Of a stretch of 64,000 nt of DNA, positions 16,993-24,205 are shown in pieces. A model generated the notes under the pieces. It saw nothing but the letters and a program-made list of their open reading frames with translations. It made no database searches and had not been told where the DNA came from. Every line of letters starts with the position of its first letter. Positions within the stretch are counted from its first letter, which is position 1. A program made the translations under genes and the position numbers. The stretch comes from Thermoanaerobaculales bacterium (GTDB taxonomy: Bacteria; Acidobacteriota; Thermoanaerobaculia; Thermoanaerobaculales; Sulfomarinibacteraceae), in the NCBI GenBank assembly GCA_035358815.1, contig DAOPQC010000001.1, positions 642,507 through 706,506 on the forward strand, in the 5' to 3' direction.

Positions 16993-17688
16993 ATGATACG
17001 AGCAGCAGTCCTTGGATCGCTCCTGGTGCTGGCGGCGGCGCCGGTGCCGGCCGCCACCTTCACCGAGACCTTCGACGGGGGCAGCAACGCCGGCGGCTGG
17101 ACCTTCGGCACCGGCAACGAGGTCCTCGAGCCGAGCGGGGGCAACCCGGGGGCCTACCTCCACGACTCGTTCGTGGACACCTTCGCCCCCCAGCCCCGGA
17201 CCTCGCAGCCGTCGATCTTCACCGGCGACCTCCGGCGGCTCGGCGCGACGAGGATCGGCATCGACCTGATCACCCACTCGGTCGACTTCAGTGCCGACGG
17301 GCGGCCGCTGACCCTGATGCTGATCTCGGATCAGGGCACGCCCTCGAACTTCGACGACGACTGGGCCGCCTACCTGATGGGCCCGGCCAACGTTCCGCTG
17401 GCGGGCGAGGGCTGGATCTCCTACTCCTTCGACGTGCCTTCCCAGGAAACTGCGCTGCCGGCGGGCTGGGCCACCATTGCCTTCGGGGCGTCGAGCCCCC
17501 CCGAGCCGGACTGGAACCTCCTCATCACGAATGTCGCCGAGGTGCGCTTCTTCTACGGCGACCCGACCATGTTCTTCATCTTCCAGGGCTGGAACCTGGG
17601 CCTCGACAACCCGACCATCGAGTACGGGCTGTTCGACGACGGCTTCGAGTCCGGCGACACCTCCGCCTGGTCGGCAACGGTGCCGTGA
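16993..17688 (+). CDS. Secreted laminin-G/jelly-roll-like protein with FESGD-type C-terminal tail
   Basis: 231 residues with a signal peptide (MIRAAVLGSLLVLAAAPVPA-A, cleavage about residue 21). The mature part is one beta-sandwich-like domain: FTETFDGGSNAGGWTFGTGN, GGNPGAYLHDSFVDTFAPQP, DFSADGRPLTLMLISDQGTP, DDWAAYLMGP and VRFFYGDPTMFFIFQGWNLG. I have seen this block in other exported proteins, including PEP-CTERM proteins, where the end is different; here the end is LFDDGFESGDTSAWSATVP and stop. This swap of tail on the same body supports the idea that the tail is a sorting module. ATG 16993 is preceded by GGAGG six bases away; the longer upstream frame contains the FGE remnant and is not used. 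Confidence 0.82.
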   Translation: MIRAAVLGSLLVLAAAPVPAATFTETFDGGSNAGGWTFGTGNEVLEPSGGNPGAYLHDSFVDTFAPQPRTSQPSIFTGDLRRLGATRIGIDLITHSVDFSADGRPLTLMLISDQGTPSNFDDDWAAYLMGPANVPLAGEGWISYSFDVPSQETALPAGWATIAFGASSPPEPDWNLLITNVAEVRFFYGDPTMFFIFQGWNLGLDNPTIEYGLFDDGFESGDTSAWSATVP

Positions 17689-17775
17689 TCCGGCGGATGC
17701 GGCGCCACCGGCGACTGCGCGCCGTCGGCGGCAGCGTGTGACAGCTCCACGCGGCGAGGACTGGAGGAACCCAGA

Positions 17776-17994
17776 ATGACTGCACTCAAGATCGTGGCAA
17801 TCCTGTTGATCATCGGCGGAGTCATCGGGCTGGTGTACGGCGGGATCACCTACAAGACGACGACCCACGACGCCAACATCGGCCCGATCGAGCTGGCGGT
17901 CAAGGAGAAGGAGACGGTCCGGATCCCGGTGTGGGCCGGAGTCGGCGCGATCGTGGTCGGCGCAGCTCTGCTCCTCCTCCGCAGGAAGCGGTAG
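17776..17994 (+). CDS. Small two-helix membrane protein
   Basis: 72 residues with two transmembrane helices: LKIVAILLIIGGVIGLVYGG near the N-terminus and VWAGVGAIVVGAALLLLRRK at the end, separated by a short charged loop TTTHDANIGPIELAVKEKET. The GxxxG-rich helices and the DUF3185-like layout (helix, conserved polar loop, helix, basic C-terminus) indicate an inner-membrane protein of about the usual 65-75 residue length. GGAGG precedes the ATG by eight bases. It ends 27 bases before the convergent YdbL-like gene. Function unknown. Confidence 0.7.
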   Translation: MTALKIVAILLIIGGVIGLVYGGITYKTTTHDANIGPIELAVKEKETVRIPVWAGVGAIVVGAALLLLRRKR

Positions 17995-18021
17995 CGGCGA
18001 GCGACCCGGGCCCGGGCTCGG

Positions 18022-18633
18022 CTACTGCTTCTGCACCCAGGCGCCGTCAGGCTGCTGGATCCAGTCGCCGGGGCGGGCGTTGTCGCGCAGGGTCGAGGCG
18101 TAGGTCTCGCGGATCTTGGGCAGCTGCGACAGGTCGACGTTCTTGGCCGCTGCGATCTCGCGGAACAGCTGCTCGCGGTCGGCGTTCTCGTCCTTGACCA
18201 GGCGCTGGACGTCGGCCCGGTCCTTGAGCCCGGGAACCGCGTCCAGGCTGCGCACCTCGACCAGGGCCTCCTGGTTCTCGCCAATCACGCCGGCCGCCTT
18301 CCACCGGTTCAGGGCGGAGAGGCGCGCCGCGCGGGAGGCGATGATGGAGCGGATCGCCGGGTTGGAGATCTCGGGAGCCGCCACCTCCTCCTCGGCGGCC
18401 CAGGCGGTCGACGCACCGAGGGACAGCAGGGCAGCGAGCGGCGAGCCCCCGGTCGCGGTCGGAGTCGGGCTCGGCTCGACGGGCGCCGCCTCGCCGGCGG
18501 CCTGCTGCTCGACCTGCGCCTCGATCTGCTCGGACAGGTCCTTGATCGCCGCCTCCGGGAAGTAGACGTTGATGGTGATGCAGGCGACGACAGCGAACAG
18601 GCTCGTTGCGACGAGCGCCAGCCACGTCTTCAT
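18022..18633 (-). CDS. ydbL: YdbL-like (DUF1318) lipoprotein with YnbE-like N-terminus
   Basis: 203-residue envelope protein. It has a lipoprotein signal ending VVAC (Cys 18), then ITINVYFPEAAIKDLSEQIE, which is the segment that in other genomes opens YnbE-type lipoproteins. A Pro/Thr/Ala-rich linker (residues 45-80) leads to a DUF1318 domain (about 95-203) with RLSALNRWKAAGVIGENQEA, LVKDENADREQLFREIAAAK and the terminal NARPGDWIQQPDGAWVQKQ, matching the YdbL end (ARAKPGEYVQGINGKWVRKF in E. coli). It lies 18 bases downstream of the YdbH-like gene, the same order as the E. coli ydbH-ynbE-ydbL operon, but with the YnbE and YdbL functions apparently in one polypeptide. Expected role: helps the YdbH-like bridge carry lipid between inner and outer membrane. 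Confidence 0.8.
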   Translation of the reverse strand: MKTWLALVATSLFAVVACITINVYFPEAAIKDLSEQIEAQVEQQAAGEAAPVEPSPTPTATGGSPLAALLSLGASTAWAAEEEVAAPEISNPAIRSIIASRAARLSALNRWKAAGVIGENQEALVEVRSLDAVPGLKDRADVQRLVKDENADREQLFREIAAAKNVDLSQLPKIRETYASTLRDNARPGDWIQQPDGAWVQKQ

Positions 18634-18651
18634 GGTGCGTTCCTCCGCGCT

Positions 18652-21600
18652 TCAAGGTTGGGTTTGCACCGCCGAGAAGTCAAGGTTGCGCAGGCGGTCG
18701 ACCATGGTCCTGAAGGAGACGGTCGTCCCGGGGTCGACGTTGACCACGTCGAGGCGGAACGGGGAGGTGCCCCGCAGGAACAGCTCGCGGTCGCCCCGGC
18801 GCTCGAGCCCGCGCAGCAGGAACCGGTCCTCGTCGAGGACCATCGAGACGCCGAACGCCTGGTACGCGTAGCTGGAGACGAAACGGCCCACCAGGCCGGT
18901 GCCCAGGCCGGTGATCCCGCTGCCGGTGCCGACGATGGCGATGTTGTTGACCGCCTTGAGGCTGATCCGCTGGGGGACGCCCGGCATCTCCACCGTGTGG
19001 AGCGTCCCCACGAAGCGCACCGGGAGGCCGCGGAACAGCTCGCAGCCGGTGACCTCGCCGGCCAGGATGCCGGTGACCCTGCCGAAGTCGAAGGTCCGGG
19101 TCAGCTGGGCGAGGTCGATGTCGGCGAGGCGGGCGTCGAAGATCAGGCGCGGGTAGCGCCCGAGCACGTCCTGGCCGCTGATCGCGCTCACCTCGACGGT
19201 GCCCCCGAACAGCGCCAGCTGCCCGGCGCCGTCGACGCGAAGGGTGGTCGGCGTTAGGCGCACGCGCGGGAATGCGCCGTCGAGAGATCCCTCGAGGGGA
19301 GGCAGGCCGAGCAGCCGGCTCGCCTCGGCGAGCGAGATTTTGCGCAGCTCGACCGAGGTCGCGAGGTGGCGGGTGGGGCGCAGCAGGTCGGCCAGTGCCA
19401 GCTCCTCGAGCTCGACCTCGCCGCCGAACAGGGGCACCGCGAGGCCCTGGTCCAGAGTGACCCGGTCAGCCTCGACCACCAACCCGGTGGACGTCGCCGG
19501 CACGGTGAGCCCGCCCGCGGCGGCCCGCGCGAGGCGCAGCGAGCCCTGGAGGCGGGGCCCGGACACCGAAAGCGGCGAAGCCGGGTCCGGCCGCCACCAG
19601 GCGAGGTCGGTCGGGAGCTCGGCGTCGAGGCCCTGCACCTCCAGGGGCGGGACGCGCAGGTCGACGCCGCTCAGCCGGACGCTGCCGCGGGCAGTGCCGG
19701 CCTGCTGGCCGAGGGTGCCTTCGAAGCGGGCAGCGGCGCTGCCGCTGGCCGCCATGGACGCGAGCAGCGGGTGCGCACCGGCCAGCGGCCCCTGCAACGA
19801 GCTCTCGAGCACCGCGGCGAGGTCGTCGGCGGCGAGCTCGGCCGTCCAACCGAGCGGGTGTCCCGGCGCCTGGTCGACGGTCGCCCGGGCCCGGAGGCCG
19901 CCGGGAGACGTGAGCGCGGCGCCCGCCTGCCAGCTCCAGTTCGGAGCCGCGGCCGACCGAGCGGCGTCGAGGTCGAGCTCGACGCCGAAGCGGGTCTGCG
20001 ACCAGTCGCCGAACAGGGTGCCCCACAGCATCTGGAACCCACCGGCCTCACCGGTCGCGCGGGCGTGCAGGGCAGTCGCGGTGCCGTCGGCCCGCAGCTC
20101 GAAGGCGCCGGAGACGCCCTCGGCGACCCGGGCCCCGTCGATCGACGTGAACCCGGCCTGGCGCAGGGTGATCGGTCCGGCCGCGCTCCAGGCGCTGGCC
20201 GCGGTCAGCGTGACGGCGAGGTCGGCGCTGGCGGATCCGGCGAGGGTGACGTCGTCCGGAGCGGCGTCGACCAGCGGACGAAGCGCCCGCCGGGCCTGCT
20301 CGACGTCCGCCAGCTCGAGGTGGAGCTCGACCGAGGCCGGTGCTGCGCGGCCGCCCGAGGCGGTGGCATGGGCGCCGCCGATGCCCGGCGCCTCGAGCTC
20401 GAGCCGGCCGAGGCGGACGAAGCGCGCGGCCGGGTCGAGAGTGCCGTCGGCACTGAGCTGGAGCTCGAGCGGCTCAAGGGGTGGGAAGTGGACGGCGACC
20501 GCGGTTGCCGGTAGCGAGGCCTCCAGCAAACGGGTCGTCGGCTTCCAGGCCAGCCCGACCCGGGCCCGGGGAACCAGGACGGACCACGATTCCTCCCCGT
20601 CGGCCGGGCCGGCGCGGGCCTGGTCCAGGGTGACCTCGGCGGTGGCGGCCGCCGCCTGGAGGGTGCCGGAGACAGTGCCCCGAGCTGCCAGCGCGCCGTC
20701 GAGCGTGCACCCGGCGGGCGGCGCCACGGCGCCGATCGCGGTCGCGAGCTCGGCCAGCCTGGTGGCGTCGCCTCCCTGCCAGCGCCAGGCGAGATCGAGC
20801 GCCATCTGATCGGTGATGGCCGCCGTGCCCTCGACGGTGGCGGTCCCGGCAGTGGCGGTCGTGACCTCGAAGCGGCCGGCGAGCTGCGACCGCGCGCCGA
20901 CGCTGGCTTCCCCGGATGCGGCAAGGCGCGCCGGCAGGAGGAGGGCGGGCCAGCCGCTCGTGCCCGGCCCGAGCTCGACGGCGGCCTCGACCGGCCCGCG
21001 GAGGCTCCCGCCGGCGAGAATGAGGGTGCCGCTGACGCGGACGGAGCCCGCGAGCGCGGCGGCCGGGGTCTCGAGCACGGCCCGCTCGACGACCACCCGC
21101 GAGCGAAGTCCCGACGACGGCGACCCGTCGACCGTGATCTCGGCAAGGCCGGCGAGGCGGGCGTTGCCCGGCAACGGCGGGAGCCAGTGACCGAGCTCGA
21201 GCGCACTGGCGCGGGCGTCGATCTGCTCGAGCCGGAGCGGGTGGAGCGCGATCACGAGCTCGGCTCGCGCCGAGCCGAGGCCGGTGAGTGCCGGCACGAC
21301 GGTGACCAGGACCCGCCCCTCGGTCACGGTGGCGTGGGCCTCCACGCGGGGTCGATCCAGGGTGACCTGCCGGTCACCGCGGCGGATCGTGACCGCTTCG
21401 GCGGCGGCGGAGAGCCGGGCCCCGCCTCCCGGCTCGAGGACCGCGGTCGCCGCGACGCCCTCGACGACCATCCCGGCGGCGGGCCTCTCGGCGGCGCCGG
21501 CGAACGCGCCGAGGGTGGCGAGGTTCAGGCGCGGACCGGCGATGCGGACCTCGCCGGTCAGAGCGCCGCCGAGATCACGCAGCGTGGCATCGAGCGCGAA

Positions 21601-22035
21601 CGTCGCGCGCTCATCTCCGGCCCGCAGCGTGACCTTCGCGCCCGGCACCTCCAGCACATCCGCCGTGAGCGCCGCTCCTCCGATCGTGGGGCGGGCCGGG
21701 TCGGGCGCGAGCACGAGTTCGAGGCCCTCGAGACGGAGCACCCCGCACTGCCCGCGGGCCAGCTCGCGCAGGGGCCCGGTGGCGTCGACCCGGGCGATCG
21801 TGAGCGACTCGAGCTGGGGCAGGGCGGCGATCCTGCGCACCTCCAGGCGCTCCAGCACCGCCCGGTCGAGGGCGTCGATCGTGAGCCGGCCGACCCGGAC
21901 CTCGCCCTGCAGCCGGTGCGAGAGAGCGCGCTCGACCTGGCGGCGGGGCAGGTCGCGGGCCAGCCACAGGCCGAGGCCGGCGAGGACCGCGACGAGCAGA
22001 AGCCCGACGCCGACGGCACGCGTTCGGAGCGACAT
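18652..22035 (-). CDS. ydbH: YdbH-like AsmA-superfamily intermembrane lipid-transport protein
   Basis: 1127 residues: one N-terminal transmembrane anchor (VGVGLLLVAVLAGLGLWLA, about 8-26) and a long repetitive beta-rich periplasmic body. The C-terminal 200 residues carry the conserved end of this family: DIDLAQLTRTFDFGRVTGIL, GEVTGCELFRGLPVRFVGTL, VPQRISLKAVNNIAIVGTGS, FGVSMVLDEDRFLLRGLERR. E. coli YdbH, with TamB and YhdP, forms inter-membrane bridges for phospholipid homeostasis; length here is larger than the about 880 residues of E. coli. The downstream YdbL-like gene supports the assignment. The start at 22035 (MSLRTRAVGV) directly precedes the anchor; the frame is open far upstream but without a family-like sequence. 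No clear ribosome site is seen. Confidence 0.8.
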   Translation of the reverse strand: MSLRTRAVGVGLLLVAVLAGLGLWLARDLPRRQVERALSHRLQGEVRVGRLTIDALDRAVLERLEVRRIAALPQLESLTIARVDATGPLRELARGQCGVLRLEGLELVLAPDPARPTIGGAALTADVLEVPGAKVTLRAGDERATFALDATLRDLGGALTGEVRIAGPRLNLATLGAFAGAAERPAAGMVVEGVAATAVLEPGGGARLSAAAEAVTIRRGDRQVTLDRPRVEAHATVTEGRVLVTVVPALTGLGSARAELVIALHPLRLEQIDARASALELGHWLPPLPGNARLAGLAEITVDGSPSSGLRSRVVVERAVLETPAAALAGSVRVSGTLILAGGSLRGPVEAAVELGPGTSGWPALLLPARLAASGEASVGARSQLAGRFEVTTATAGTATVEGTAAITDQMALDLAWRWQGGDATRLAELATAIGAVAPPAGCTLDGALAARGTVSGTLQAAAATAEVTLDQARAGPADGEESWSVLVPRARVGLAWKPTTRLLEASLPATAVAVHFPPLEPLELQLSADGTLDPAARFVRLGRLELEAPGIGGAHATASGGRAAPASVELHLELADVEQARRALRPLVDAAPDDVTLAGSASADLAVTLTAASAWSAAGPITLRQAGFTSIDGARVAEGVSGAFELRADGTATALHARATGEAGGFQMLWGTLFGDWSQTRFGVELDLDAARSAAAPNWSWQAGAALTSPGGLRARATVDQAPGHPLGWTAELAADDLAAVLESSLQGPLAGAHPLLASMAASGSAAARFEGTLGQQAGTARGSVRLSGVDLRVPPLEVQGLDAELPTDLAWWRPDPASPLSVSGPRLQGSLRLARAAAGGLTVPATSTGLVVEADRVTLDQGLAVPLFGGEVELEELALADLLRPTRHLATSVELRKISLAEASRLLGLPPLEGSLDGAFPRVRLTPTTLRVDGAGQLALFGGTVEVSAISGQDVLGRYPRLIFDARLADIDLAQLTRTFDFGRVTGILAGEVTGCELFRGLPVRFVGTLHTVEMPGVPQRISLKAVNNIAIVGTGSGITGLGTGLVGRFVSSYAYQAFGVSMVLDEDRFLLRGLERRGDRELFLRGTSPFRLDVVNVDPGTTVSFRTMVDRLRNLDFSAVQTQP

Positions 22036-22203
22036 CGTGAGCTGATAGTACTCGGACTCGTCCGGCGAGCGTGACGGGAGGGCCGGCGGCACGCTGCGGG
22101 CCGCGCGGCGGCCTGGCCCGCGGCGGGCGCCGCCCCGCTCCAGGTGGTAGACTCGGCCCGCCTGGAAAGTCCCGATCCCGAGAGCGGGGCGCGGGGAGAC
22201 CCG

Positions 22204-22611
22204 ATGAGAAAAGTCGCCCTCGTCATCGTCATCATGCTCGCGGTCCTGGTTCTGCTCGTTGGAGGGATTGTCGTCATGGCCAGCCGCCCGTTCACCAAGG
22301 ACGCCGCCGTGTTCACCGCCTCCCGCTGGACCTCCGGAAACCACATCTTCCCGACCCAGATCGCCGTCTACCCGACCAAGGTGATCCGCTACACGCCGAA
22401 GTGGATCGGCCACGAGGAGCAGACGATCTCCATCGACCAGATCGCCTCGGTGCGGATCAGCGCCGGCCTGCTCTTCGCCGACGTCATCATCGAGACGACC
22501 GGCGGATCGCAGCCGATCGTCTGCCACGGCCACTGGAAGGGCGACGCCAGGGGGATCCAGGAGAAGATCAGCGAGGCCCTGGCCGCGCGACCCTCTGGCA
22601 CAGTGCGCTGA
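22204..22611 (+). CDS. Membrane-anchored small protein with PH-like domain
   Basis: 135 residues: one N-terminal transmembrane helix (VALVIVIMLAVLVLLVGGIV) followed by a short extracytoplasmic or cytoplasmic domain. IFPTQIAVYPTKVIRYTPKW then GHEEQTISIDQIASVRISAG then LLFADVIIETTGGSQPIVCH then WKGDARGIQEKISEA follows a bacterial pleckstrin-homology-like pattern (two beta strands, 'I-x-x-x-Q-I-x-S-V' turn, beta strands and a C-terminal helix). Start ATG 22204 has a purine-rich GGGGAG just upstream. It starts 168 bases from the divergent YdbH-like gene. Function unknown; such domains are common in small membrane proteins. Confidence 0.7.
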   Translation: MRKVALVIVIMLAVLVLLVGGIVVMASRPFTKDAAVFTASRWTSGNHIFPTQIAVYPTKVIRYTPKWIGHEEQTISIDQIASVRISAGLLFADVIIETTGGSQPIVCHGHWKGDARGIQEKISEALAARPSGTVR

Positions 22612-22641
22612 CGCCGGATCCCCGCCCCGTCTGGACCCAGC

Positions 22642-22821
22642 ATGCTCGAGAGCATCGTGATTGGCGGCGGCTTCGCCTTCGCGGCCGCAGGCAGCGCGAG
22701 GTTCCTCGGCCCCGCCGGGCTGCGGCTGCTGCTGCTCCTGTCCGCCCTGGCGCTCGCCGCCCTCGGCGTGTACCTGTTCGCGGCCAGCGTGTGGCCGGTT
22801 GCCCGACTCGGGCGTTGGTGA
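22642..22821 (+). CDS. Possible 59-residue two-helix membrane protein
   Basis: A short frame between the PH-like gene and the kinase gene reads MLESIVIGGGFAFAAAGSAR, FLGPAGLRLLLLLSALALAA, LGVYLFAASVWPVARLGRW and stop. Two hydrophobic stretches and a basic end fit a small membrane protein. It ends 11 bases before the mak ATG, with GAGGGGAACG in between serving as the next gene's ribosome site. No strong ribosome site of its own is visible and no family is recognised, so it could be non-coding. Confidence 0.4.
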   Translation: MLESIVIGGGFAFAAAGSARFLGPAGLRLLLLLSALALAALGVYLFAASVWPVARLGRW

Positions 22822-22832
22822 GGGGAACGACG

Positions 22833-23756
22833 ATGAGTGGTCAAGCACACTTTGACGGTGACGTCCGTTTCGGGATCGACCTGGGTGGCACCAAGATCGA
22901 GCTGATCGCCCTCGACCCGGACGGCCGGGAGCTGGTGCGGCGGCGGACCGCCACTCCGCGCAATGACTATCCGGCCACCGTCGAGGCGATCGCCCGGCTG
23001 CTGGAGGGTGCCGTTCGGGAGCTGGCCGCGAGCGGCCCGGTGGGCATCGGCACCCCGGGGGCCGTGTCCCGCCTCACCGGCCGGATGAAGAACTGCAACT
23101 CGACCTGGCTCAACGGCATGCCGCTGCTCGACGACCTGCAGCGCCGGCTCGAGCGGCCGGTTCGCATCGGCAACGACGCCAACTGCTTCGCCCTGTCCGA
23201 GGCCACCGACGGTGCGGCGGCGGGCGCGGAGGTGGTGTTCGGCGTGATCATCGGCACCGGCTGCGGGGCCGGCGTCGTCGTCCACGGACAGGTCCTCACC
23301 GGCCCCAACGCCATCGCCGGCGAGTGGGGCCACAGCCCCCTGCCGTGGCCGCGGGACGACGAGCGGCCCGGCCCGCCGTGCTACTGCGGCAAGGCGGGCT
23401 GTCTGGAGACGTGGGTCTCGGGGACGGGGCTGAGCCGGGACCTGCGCACGGCGGGTGGGCCGGAGCTGCCCGCCGCCGAGGTGGCGCCGGCGGCCGCCGC
23501 CGGCGACCCGGAGTGCGAGGCCGCGCTGCGCCGCCTCGAGGACCGCCTCGCCCGCGGCCTCGCCCAGGTCATCAACGTCTTGGATCCGGACGTCATCGTC
23601 CTCGGCGGCGGCCTCTCGAACCTGGCGCGCCTGTACGAGAACGTGCCCCGCCTGTGGGGCCGGTACGTCTTCTCCGACAGTGTCCTGACCCCGCTGGTGC
23701 CCCCCCGTTTCGGTGACGCCAGCGGCGTTCGCGGTGCCGCGTGGCTGTGGGGGTGA
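22833..23756 (+). CDS. mak: ROK-family fructokinase/glucokinase (Mak-like)
   Basis: 307-residue sugar kinase of the ROK family. Seen: phosphate loop FGIDLGGTKIELIALD (residues 13-28), NSTWLNGMPLLDDL, IGNDANCFALSEATDGAAAG with the catalytic Asp, GVIIGTGCGAGVVVHG, AGEWGHSPLPW and the zinc motif CYCGKAGCLETWVSGTG, then VINVLDPDVIVLGGGLSN and a C-terminal SGVRGAAWLWG. These segments track E. coli Mak (manno(fructo)kinase) almost block by block and the length agrees, so ATP-dependent phosphorylation of fructose (or mannose/glucose) in the cytoplasm is expected. ATG 22833 has AGGGGAACG immediately upstream. No sugar transporter or other carbohydrate gene lies next to it. Confidence 0.92.
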   Translation: MSGQAHFDGDVRFGIDLGGTKIELIALDPDGRELVRRRTATPRNDYPATVEAIARLLEGAVRELAASGPVGIGTPGAVSRLTGRMKNCNSTWLNGMPLLDDLQRRLERPVRIGNDANCFALSEATDGAAAGAEVVFGVIIGTGCGAGVVVHGQVLTGPNAIAGEWGHSPLPWPRDDERPGPPCYCGKAGCLETWVSGTGLSRDLRTAGGPELPAAEVAPAAAAGDPECEAALRRLEDRLARGLAQVINVLDPDVIVLGGGLSNLARLYENVPRLWGRYVFSDSVLTPLVPPRFGDASGVRGAAWLWG

Positions 23757-23955
23757 GTCGAGCCGGCTTCAGATCCTCTCGTGCGGTTCCCGGCGGCCGA
23801 CCACGGGTCGCCCCGCCACCTCATCTGGAGGCGCAACACCCATAATACCAGCGTGTTGCGGTCCTGGCCCTGGGGCGAACGCCGCCGCGATCGAGGCAGA
23901 GGCCGAGCCCATGAAGCCGCCGCCGGCGTCACCGGCGGCGGCCGCAGAATCTCGC

Positions 23956-23985
23956 TTGACACGGAGTTTGGCGGACGCGTATCGT
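23956..23985 (+). promoter_or_regulatory. Sigma-70-type promoter for the TonB receptor gene
   Basis: TTGACA at 23956-23961, an 18-base spacer and TATCGT at 23980-23985. The -35 box is perfect and the -10 box matches four of six bases. It implies a 5' leader of about 215 bases before ATG 24206; the interval 23757-24205 holds no gene. Confidence 0.55.
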
Positions 23986-24205
23986 CGCCGGGTCGAGACA
24001 AGCGGGGGGCTTTGGTACGAAGGCACTTCTCGGCGAGACGCGATCCCGGGAGCTCGAGCTCTCACGGCTGCGCGACGGCCTGTCGCACTCGCTCCTCCAG
24101 AGGCAGTCTCGCGCCCGCCGCAACCCCACCCACTGCTGCTTCAGCTTCTCAATGATCGTGAAGGGCGGAGCCGCGTCCGGAAGGCGCGGCGCCGGAGGAG
24201 GAGAC

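Noticed and set aside
22036..22848. Extension of the YdbH-like protein to an upstream start at 22848
   Set aside because: The extra 271 residues are low-complexity shadow of the PH-like gene; the membrane anchor begins at the ATG 22035.
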